In this document: positions 16,615 through 21,320 of the stretch, piece after piece | Position numbering within the stretch: the stretch's first letter is position 1 | Layout: each line of letters starts with the position of its first letter | From: CAZUMH01 sp964621645 | GTDB lineage: Bacteria; Zhuqueibacterota; QNDG01; JAGLOF01 | Length of the DNA stretch: 21,320 nt | Direction of reading: 5' to 3' | Assembly (NCBI GenBank): GCA_964621645.1 | Contig: CAZUMH010000057.1 | Span: 1 to 21,320 of the forward strand | Notes under the pieces: generated by a model | The model's database searches: none | Told to the model about the DNA's origin: nothing | The model's input: the letters and a program-made list of their open reading frames with translations, nothing else | Program-made: the position numbers and the translations under genes

Positions 16615-17196
16615 ATGGAAAACGATTATTTCGTGCATGAATCCAGCTATGTGGACCGGGACGTTGCCATCGGGTCCGGCACCAGTATCTGGCACTTCTC
16701 CCACGTGCAGTCCGGCAGCAGCATCGGCGGCAACTGCACCCTGGGCCAGAACGTCAATGTGGGCAATAACGTCGTCATCGGCAATAATGTCAAGATCCAG
16801 AACAATGTTTCGATCTATGAGGGCGTGGAACTGGAGGATTATGTCTTCTGCGGGCCCTCCATGGTCTTTACCAATATCCTCAATCCGCGCTGCAAGTATC
16901 CCCAGCGGGGGGCGCAGTTCTATATCCGCACCCTGGTGCGGGAGGGCGCTTCCATCGGGGCCAACGCCACCATCGTCTGCGGCCATACCCTGGGGCGTCA
17001 CTGTTTCGTCGCCGCCGGGGCCGTGGTCGTCCGTGACGTACCCGATTACGCGCTGGTGGCGGGAGTGCCGGCCCGGATCAAGGGCTGGGTCTGCGAATGC
17101 GGCGCCGGGCTTGATTTTTCCGCCGCAGCGGAATGCGCCTGTCCCCGGTGCGGACTGCACTACTCCAAAGAGGATGACCATGTCGTGCCGGTGTAA
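16615..17196 (+). CDS. wbpD: WbpD/WlbB-like UDP-3-amino-sugar N-acetyltransferase
   Basis: Left-handed beta-helix acetyltransferase (193 residues) that would acetylate the 3-amino group made by the preceding aminotransferase, using acetyl-CoA. Hexapeptide repeats run through about 15-150. Typical blocks are TSIWHFSHVQSGSSIGGN, YVFCGPSMVFTNILNPR and the CoA-site loop VVRDVPDYALVAGVPARIKGW. The C-terminal tail has a cysteine set (C160, C162, C174, C176, C179; VCECG and CPRCG) that looks like a small zinc ribbon, as I recall in several WbpD relatives. ATG 16615 follows GGAG at 16602-16605. A longer reading inside the aminotransferase gene is rejected. Confidence 0.86.
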   Translation: MENDYFVHESSYVDRDVAIGSGTSIWHFSHVQSGSSIGGNCTLGQNVNVGNNVVIGNNVKIQNNVSIYEGVELEDYVFCGPSMVFTNILNPRCKYPQRGAQFYIRTLVREGASIGANATIVCGHTLGRHCFVAAGAVVVRDVPDYALVAGVPARIKGWVCECGAGLDFSAAAECACPRCGLHYSKEDDHVVPV

Positions 17197-17261
17197 TGCC
17201 CGAGGATCACTGCGGATGCGTCCCCGCTCCGGAAGAAAGAATCAGTTCCAGGAGTCAGCCC

Positions 17262-18116
17262 ATGTCCCTCAATGATTTCGACCTGCATGTCCACTCCAAT
17301 GTCTCGGACGGATCCCTCTCCCCGGCGGAGCTGGTGGAGCTGGCGGCGCGCCGGCGCATCACCCTGCTCTCCATCACGGACCACGATACCGTGGCGGGTG
17401 TGGCAGAGGGCATCGGGAAAGGAGCGGAACTGGGAGTGGAGGTAATCACCGGGCTGGAGATCAGCATCGATTTCGGTCCGGGGACCTTTCATCTGCTGGG
17501 ATACGGCATCGATACCGCCGATGACGCACTCCTGGAGGCGCTGGAGTTCGTTCAGCGGGCCCGGCGGGACCGCAACCGGATCATGGTGGAACAGCTCAAC
17601 GGCCTGGGCCTGGATATCAGCCTGGATGAAGTGAAAGCGGTGGCCGGGCCGGATCAGACGGGGCGGCCTCATTTCGCCCGGGTCCTGGTAAAGAAAGGGT
17701 ACGCGGCCGACACCCAGGGGGCGTTCGACAAATATCTGGCCAAGGGAAAGCCGGGCTATGTGGACAAGAAGAGGATGACGATCGGCGATGCGGTGCGGGT
17801 GATCCGCGGGGCCGGCGGCGTGCCGGTGCTGGCTCATCCGGTTCAGCTGAAGCTGAAATCAAGCAGCGAATACGAAAAATTCATCGGCCACCTGCGGGAA
17901 GTGGGAGTCCTGGGCATCGAAGCCGCCAGCAACATCGATAACCACTATGAGGACGGTTTTTTCCGCAGCCTGGCTGACAGAGTCGGATGTTTCGTCACCG
18001 GCGGCAGCGATTTTCACGGTGAGGTAAAGCCGGAAATCGAACTGGGCGGTTTCGACCGCATGACGCGGGAAGATCTGGAGCCCTTTCTGGAGCGGATCGG
18101 CCTGAAAGAGTCCTGA
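17262..18116 (+). CDS. PHP-domain phosphoesterase, 3',5'-nucleoside bisphosphate phosphatase type
   Basis: A 284-residue PHP metallo-phosphoesterase. Metal ligands are visible as H9 and H11 (DLHVHSNVSDGS, D16), D40-H41 (ITDHDTVAG), E66 (GLEIS), H192 (LAHPVQL), and D250 and H252 (GSDFHGE). GRPHFARVLV with H137 is typical of the YciV/RNase AM branch. Characterised members of that branch hydrolyse 3',5'-bisphosphorylated nucleosides such as pAp. I chose ATG 17262 because CCAGGAG (17248-17254) precedes it and the protein then begins at the PHP motif. An in-frame ATG at 17196 overlaps the previous stop but adds unconserved residues. Its position before two sulfate-activation genes suggests PAP disposal. 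RNA-end processing is the alternative. Confidence 0.85.
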   Translation: MSLNDFDLHVHSNVSDGSLSPAELVELAARRRITLLSITDHDTVAGVAEGIGKGAELGVEVITGLEISIDFGPGTFHLLGYGIDTADDALLEALEFVQRARRDRNRIMVEQLNGLGLDISLDEVKAVAGPDQTGRPHFARVLVKKGYAADTQGAFDKYLAKGKPGYVDKKRMTIGDAVRVIRGAGGVPVLAHPVQLKLKSSSEYEKFIGHLREVGVLGIEAASNIDNHYEDGFFRSLADRVGCFVTGGSDFHGEVKPEIELGGFDRMTREDLEPFLERIGLKES

Positions 18117-18119
18117 TAT

Positions 18120-18842
18120 ATGCATAAAGAAACGAAACTGCGCTCCATTGTCAAGACGGTGAGCTGGCGCTTTCTGGCCACCGCGACCACGGTTTCCCTG
18201 GTGCTGATATTCACCGGTGAAGTGACCATCGCCGTCACCGTCGGCGCCTTTGAAATCGTCGCCAAACTGATCATCTATTTTCTGCATGAACGTTTCTGGG
18301 GCCGCATTCACTGGGGCAAGCGGGAGGCCCGGCCCTTCGTGGTCTGGATCACCGGTCTCTCGGGCTGCGGCAAGACCTCCATCGCGCAGGAAGTCGCCGA
18401 GATGCTGCGGGGCAAGGGGATCAAGACGGATCATCTGGACGGCAGGACCATCCGGGAGCTCTTCCCCGAGACCGGCTTCAGCAAAGAAGAGGTGAACGAG
18501 CATATAAAACGGGTGGGCTATCTGGCCCAGCGGCTGGAAAAGAGCGGCGTCTGCGTGGTGGCCTCCTTTATTTCGCCTTACCGGGAATCCCGGGATTTCG
18601 TGCGGCGCGTCTGCGACAATTTCATGGAGGTGCACCTTGCCACTCCCGCGGAGGTGTGCGAACAGCGGGATACCAGGGATCTCTACCGCCGGGCCCGGCG
18701 GGGGATCGTTAAAAATCTGCCGGGAGTGGATGTGGCCTATGAAGAGAATCCCGAAGCGGAACTGGTGCTGGACACTACGGACATCGGCATTCAGGAATCG
18801 GCCGAGAGAATCATCCTGCTGCTCAGGCAGTTCTGGCAGTGA
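18120..18842 (+). CDS. DUF2061 membrane domain fused to an APS-kinase-like (CysC) domain
   Basis: A 240-residue fusion. Residues 1 to about 68 are a DUF2061 domain with two hydrophobic segments (about 17-32 and 36-54), the motif SWRFLATATT and LHERFWGRIHWG at its end. Residues about 71-240 are a CysC-like kinase: Walker A GLSGCGKT (79-86), FISPYR (150-155), CEQRD (180-184) and LYRRAR. Compared with the canonical APS kinase of sat-cysC in this window, DGDN is DGRT (107-110), the Arg of DREEN is V125, its Asn is H128, and the FTGI block is LPGV (200-203). Those positions bind APS or metal in characterised enzymes, so the substrate may not be APS. ATG 18120 is 3 bases after the PHP gene. Confidence 0.85.
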   Translation: MHKETKLRSIVKTVSWRFLATATTVSLVLIFTGEVTIAVTVGAFEIVAKLIIYFLHERFWGRIHWGKREARPFVVWITGLSGCGKTSIAQEVAEMLRGKGIKTDHLDGRTIRELFPETGFSKEEVNEHIKRVGYLAQRLEKSGVCVVASFISPYRESRDFVRRVCDNFMEVHLATPAEVCEQRDTRDLYRRARRGIVKNLPGVDVAYEENPEAELVLDTTDIGIQESAERIILLLRQFWQ

Positions 18843-18865
18843 GTGTTCTTTGATAGTTTAAAACA

Positions 18866-18899
18866 CCCGATAGCCCAGGATATCCATCCTGGGCGTACC
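18866..18899. repeat. Palindromic repeat element A, copy 1
   Basis: 34 bases beginning CCCGATAGCC. Contains a perfect 9-base stem GCCCAGGAT/ATCCTGGGC (18873-18881 with 18886-18894) around a 4-base loop ATCC. It matches copy 2 at 19200-19233 in 31 of 34 positions. It starts 23 bases after the stop of the APS-kinase-like gene and could fold in the transcript. Confidence 0.85.
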
Positions 18900-18915
18900 A
18901 GTCAGAAATCTTTAC

Positions 18916-18978
18916 TGAGAATGGGCTGTCCTTTTTGACGGGGCAAAAAGGACCAAAAACCCCTGGCACGGCTGAATG
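18916..18978. repeat. 63-base direct repeat element B, copy 1
   Basis: Matches 21258-21320 in 60 of 63 positions. Contains a perfect 10-base inverted repeat GTCCTTTTTG/CAAAAAGGAC (18928-18937 with 18944-18953) around loop ACGGGG, followed by CAAAAACCCC. It lies 16 bases after element A copy 1. The stem is not followed by a T-run, so it is not a classical terminator on either strand. Confidence 0.9.
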
Positions 18979-19157
18979 GGTTCTTACAGACATGTTCCCT
19001 TTCTTCGTGTCGCTATGTCCCCTCCCGGCCCCCGGACGCTGCCTTTCTCTCACCGCGGCGGCCCGAAAATGAGCCGGCCCGCCGATTGTTTTCATTTTCA
19101 AACCGGCCCCTTTTCTAATTTGGAGTGTTTTGCGGTTTATAACGCAGCAGCCGCGCC

Positions 19158-19180
19158 TTCGGGCCGATGGCCGGCCCGAA
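19158..19180. repeat. Perfect 8-base inverted repeat
   Basis: TTCGGGCC (19158-19165) and GGCCCGAA (19173-19180) around a 7-base loop, in the spacer upstream of sat-cysC. No T-run follows. Function unknown. It is seen directly in the sequence. Confidence 0.7.
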
Positions 19181-19199
19181 TTGAGGAATATTTCTCCTC

Positions 19200-19233
19200 C
19201 CCGATCGCCCGGGATATCCATCCTGGGCGCACC
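19200..19233. repeat. Palindromic repeat element A, copy 2
   Basis: Begins CCCGATCGCC. 31 of 34 bases match copy 1. The same stem is kept except that one A is now G (CCCGGGAT pairing ATCCTGGG, leaving a G-T pair). It lies 116 bases upstream of the sat-cysC start and is immediately followed by the ATGAAT/ATTCAT small stem. Confidence 0.85.
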
Positions 19234-19348
19234 ATGAATGAGATATTCATTTGCCCGATCGAGCCTCAATCAGATAACCAAATCATCCCGCCGGCCCGCG
19301 AAGGCGGCGGATTAATCATACCACATCCAAACAGAGGAAGCTGAGCTT

Positions 19349-21220
19349 ATGTCTATTCCCCACCCCCACGGCGGCAACGGTCTGGTAAACAGAGTTCTGC
19401 CTGACATCGAAAAGGACACACTGATCGCATCACTGCAGAAGGCCCCCGTCTACCGCATCAGCGACGCGGACCTTTCCATCTTCTACCGCATCGCGGACGG
19501 CGCCCTCTCCCCCCTGACCGGTCCCATGGACCGGGAAGAATTCGATCAGGTGCTGGAAAAAGAGTATATCGAACGAAACGGCAAGAAATACGCCTGGACC
19601 ATTCCCATCGCCTTTCCGGTATCCAAAAAGGAAGCGGCGCGATGGACCGGCGGCGACACGCTGCTGGTGAAATCCGAAGCGGATGAGGTCGTGGGCCTGC
19701 TGGAGGTCCGGGAAGTCTATCCCTTTGACAAGGACAGATACAATCTGAGCGTCTACGGCACCGAGAGGAAGGATCATCCCGGCGCCAGGATATTCAATGA
19801 CGATCCCCGCGACTACCTGGTCGGCGGCGATATCTGGGCCTTTCCCCGGAAACAGGATCCATCCTTCGGGCAATACATGCTGACGCCCCGGGAGAGCCGG
19901 GCCCTCTTCGCCCGGCGGGGCTGGCAGCGCACCGTGGCCTTTCAGACGAGAAACGCCCTGCACCGGGCCCACGAATACGCTCTTCTCTGGGCCGCGGAAA
20001 AACTTACCTCCGAGGGATTCCTGACCGGCGCGGTCCTCAACCCCCTGGTAGGGGCCACCAAATCGGACGACGTGCCCGCCGACGTGCGCATGCGCACCTA
20101 CGAGGCCCTGATGGAATCGGGCGACTTCGGCAAGGGTGATTACGCCGAGGAGGTCTGGAAGAAGGCCGGCCGCCGCTTTAATGACAACTTTCTCATGATC
20201 GGCCTCGACATGAAGATGTTCTACGCCGGGCCCAAGGAAGCGATCATGCACTCCATTTACCGGCAGAACTACGGCTTCTCCGATATCGTCATCGGACGCA
20301 AGCACGCCGACGCCCCCTTCGACGACGGCAGCGCCATCTGGGGCGATTTCGACGCCCACGAAAAATTCGACACCCTGGCGGGTGAGCTGGAGATCACACC
20401 GGTGAAGGTGGGATTCGCGGCTTACTTCGAAGAAATCGAAAAAGTCGGCCTCATCTCCGATTACCAGCCCAAGGGCTACCACACTGTTTTTATCTCGGGC
20501 AAGGAGGTGCGCCGCAAATTGCAGAATAACGAAGAGGTGGATGAGCGTATCATGCGCCGGGTGGTCTCGGACATCCTCAGAGACTTCTACGCCGCCGAAT
20601 CCGCTCCGGATAAACAGAAGAGCTCTAACGTCACCTGGCACCACACCAAGATCGACAAGCGGGCCCGGGAAGAGCGCGGCGGCCACAAGGGCGCCGTCCT
20701 CTGGCTCACCGGCCTTTCGGGCAGCGGCAAGTCCACTGTGGCCACCATCCTGGAAGAAAAGCTCTTCGACCGGGGCTGCCGCACCTGCATCCTGGACGGG
20801 GACAATATCCGGCACGGCCTCAACGGCGATCTGGGCTTCTCCCCGGAGGACCGGGAGGAGAACATCCGCCGTATCGGCGAGGTGGCCCATCTCTTCGCGG
20901 ACGCGGGCCTGATCGCCATCACTTCTTTCATCTCGCCCTACCGCAAGGACAGGGACCGGGCCCGGTCGCTGGTCGCCGAGGGTGATTTCATCGAGGTCTT
21001 CGTGAAGGCTCCCCTGGCGGTCTGCGAAGAGCGGGATCCCAAGGGCCTCTATCAGAAGGCGCGGGAAGGCATCATCAAAGAGTTCACCGGCATTTCCGCC
21101 CCCTACGAGGAACCGCTCAATCCGGAGCTGGTGCTCGAGACGGACAAGCGGTCGCCGGAAGAATCCGCCGATGTCATTATCCGCCTGCTGGAGAAGAAAG
21201 GGATCCTTAAAAACAGATGA
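19349..21220 (+). CDS. sat/cysC: Bifunctional ATP sulfurylase / APS kinase (PAPS synthase)
   Basis: A 623-residue fusion that makes PAPS from sulfate in two steps. Residues 1 to about 420 are a homomeric-type ATP sulfurylase with QTRNALHRAH (199-208, the QxRNxxHxxH nucleotide site), NPLVGATKSDDVP and GRKHAD (316-321). Residues about 445-623 are a complete APS kinase: Walker A GLSGSGKS (455-462), DGDN (483-486), R502 and N505 in DREENIRR, FISPY (527-531), and KEFTGI with F579. Sulfurylase is N-terminal and kinase C-terminal, the reverse of animal PAPS synthases. ATG 19349 follows GAGGAAG. With no PAPS reductase in view, the product could serve assimilation or sulfation. The polysaccharide context favours sulfation, by inference. 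Confidence 0.96.
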   Translation: MSIPHPHGGNGLVNRVLPDIEKDTLIASLQKAPVYRISDADLSIFYRIADGALSPLTGPMDREEFDQVLEKEYIERNGKKYAWTIPIAFPVSKKEAARWTGGDTLLVKSEADEVVGLLEVREVYPFDKDRYNLSVYGTERKDHPGARIFNDDPRDYLVGGDIWAFPRKQDPSFGQYMLTPRESRALFARRGWQRTVAFQTRNALHRAHEYALLWAAEKLTSEGFLTGAVLNPLVGATKSDDVPADVRMRTYEALMESGDFGKGDYAEEVWKKAGRRFNDNFLMIGLDMKMFYAGPKEAIMHSIYRQNYGFSDIVIGRKHADAPFDDGSAIWGDFDAHEKFDTLAGELEITPVKVGFAAYFEEIEKVGLISDYQPKGYHTVFISGKEVRRKLQNNEEVDERIMRRVVSDILRDFYAAESAPDKQKSSNVTWHHTKIDKRAREERGGHKGAVLWLTGLSGSGKSTVATILEEKLFDRGCRTCILDGDNIRHGLNGDLGFSPEDREENIRRIGEVAHLFADAGLIAITSFISPYRKDRDRARSLVAEGDFIEVFVKAPLAVCEERDPKGLYQKAREGIIKEFTGISAPYEEPLNPELVLETDKRSPEESADVIIRLLEKKGILKNR

Positions 21221-21228
21221 TCAGGATA

Positions 21229-21249
21229 CCCGACAGTCCAGGATATCCA
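21229..21249. repeat. Palindromic repeat element A, partial copy 3
   Basis: CCCGACAGTCCAGGATATCC plus one A matches the left 21 bases of copy 1 in 19 positions. The right arm of the palindrome is then lost, running into CCACAGGG. It starts 8 bases after the sat-cysC stop and precedes element B copy 2 by 8 bases, the same A-then-B order as downstream of the APS-kinase-like gene. Confidence 0.7.
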
Positions 21250-21257
21250 CCACAGGG

Positions 21258-21320
21258 TGAGAATTGGCTGTCCTTTTTGACGGGGCAAAAAGGACCAAAA
21301 ACCCCTGGCGCGGCTGAACG
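21258..21320. repeat. 63-base direct repeat element B, copy 2 (runs to the window edge)
   Basis: 60 of 63 bases match 18916-18978. The 10-base inverted repeat (21270-21279 with 21286-21295) is fully conserved, and the three changes lie outside it. The repeat may extend beyond the window. It sits 37 bases after the sat-cysC stop. Confidence 0.9.

Larger units (their letters stand above)
18843..19348. other. 506-base gene-free region rich in inverted repeats
   Basis: Between the APS-kinase-like gene and sat-cysC I see no credible gene. The open frames on either strand run through palindromes and lack family resemblance. The region holds two copies of a palindromic element (18866-18899, 19200-19233), one copy of a 63-base direct repeat (18916-18978), a perfect TTCGGGCC/GGCCCGAA stem (19158-19180), a small ATGAAT/ATTCAT stem (19234-19250) and a GC-rich CCGCC/GGCGG stem around 19289-19311. 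The ribosome site for sat-cysC, GAGGAAG, lies at 19334-19340. A promoter for sat-cysC must be here or upstream, but I could not pin one down. Confidence 0.75.

Noticed and set aside
18928..18953. Intrinsic terminator in element B
   Set aside because: The 10-pair stem is perfect but is followed by CAAAAACCCC on the + strand and AGCC on the - strand, without a U-tract. The T-run is inside the stem.
18823..19269. 148-residue minus-strand open frame in the same gap
   Set aside because: It spans both copies of element A and element B and overlaps the end of the APS-kinase-like gene. Repeat-derived translation is the simpler explanation.
18976..19344. 122-residue open frame in the gap before sat-cysC
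   Set aside because: It begins at the edge of repeat B, runs through several palindromes and encodes low-complexity proline/arginine-rich sequence without any motif. More likely non-coding.
19430..20890. 486-residue open frame on the minus strand inside sat-cysC
   Set aside because: Antisense to the strongly conserved ATP sulfurylase/APS kinase. It has no recognisable domain and no ribosome-binding site of note.
1..21320. tRNA or rRNA genes, CRISPR arrays, transposase genes, replication origin
   Set aside because: I looked for T-loop-like GGTTCGAATCC patterns, regular spaced repeats and transposase motifs and found none.

Overview
The window carries 16 protein-coding genes, all on the + strand: 15 complete genes and one gene tail at the left edge. 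The DNA is GC-rich. The genes describe a Gram-negative (diderm) bacterium that makes lipid A (lpxD, lpxC, lpxA), sorts lipoproteins (lolA) and has periplasmic chaperones (a Skp/OmpH tail). LpxC and FabZ are fused in one polypeptide, and FtsK has the long RRLRRHHL-type insert after its DPKKLELS motif. By my recollection these features fit the Bacteroidetes/Chlorobi (FCB) superphylum and its uncultured relatives. No rRNA or marker phylogeny could be run, so the placement is inference.

Region 1 (1-6465) is a tightly packed envelope and isoprenoid operon: skp tail, lpxD, lpxC-fabZ, lpxA, a LipM-type octanoyltransferase, dxr and the site-2 protease rseP. Intergenic gaps are a few bases, with one ATGA overlap. 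Region 2 (6466-10967) starts with a promoter-like sequence and a lone gcvT. A 325-base non-coding leader with two hairpins follows, then ftsK overlapping lolA, then a weak terminator.

Region 3 (10968-17196) is a surface-polysaccharide locus. It holds a Wzc-type chain-length regulator and tyrosine kinase, a non-hydrolysing UDP-sugar 2-epimerase (WecB/WbpI family), a specialised NusG paralogue (UpxY/RfaH-like), a structured 137-base leader, a WbpE-like aminotransferase and a WbpD-like N-acetyltransferase. The last two plus the epimerase are three of the five steps towards UDP-ManNAc3NAcA-type sugars. The dehydrogenase, the oxidoreductase, the glycosyltransferases and the export genes are not in this window.

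Region 4 (17262-21320) looks like a sulfate-activation module. It contains a PHP phosphatase of the 3',5'-nucleoside bisphosphate phosphatase type, a DUF2061 membrane domain fused to an APS-kinase-like domain, and a bifunctional ATP sulfurylase/APS kinase. Sat-CysC would make PAPS and the PHP enzyme could remove PAP, the by-product of sulfotransferases, so the polysaccharide may be sulfated.

Two things stand out. The DUF2061-fused kinase has lost several residues that the neighbouring canonical APS kinase keeps, so its substrate may differ. The sat-cysC gene is also bracketed by a 63-base near-identical direct repeat and by copies of a palindromic element, inside a 506-base gene-free stretch rich in inverted repeats.
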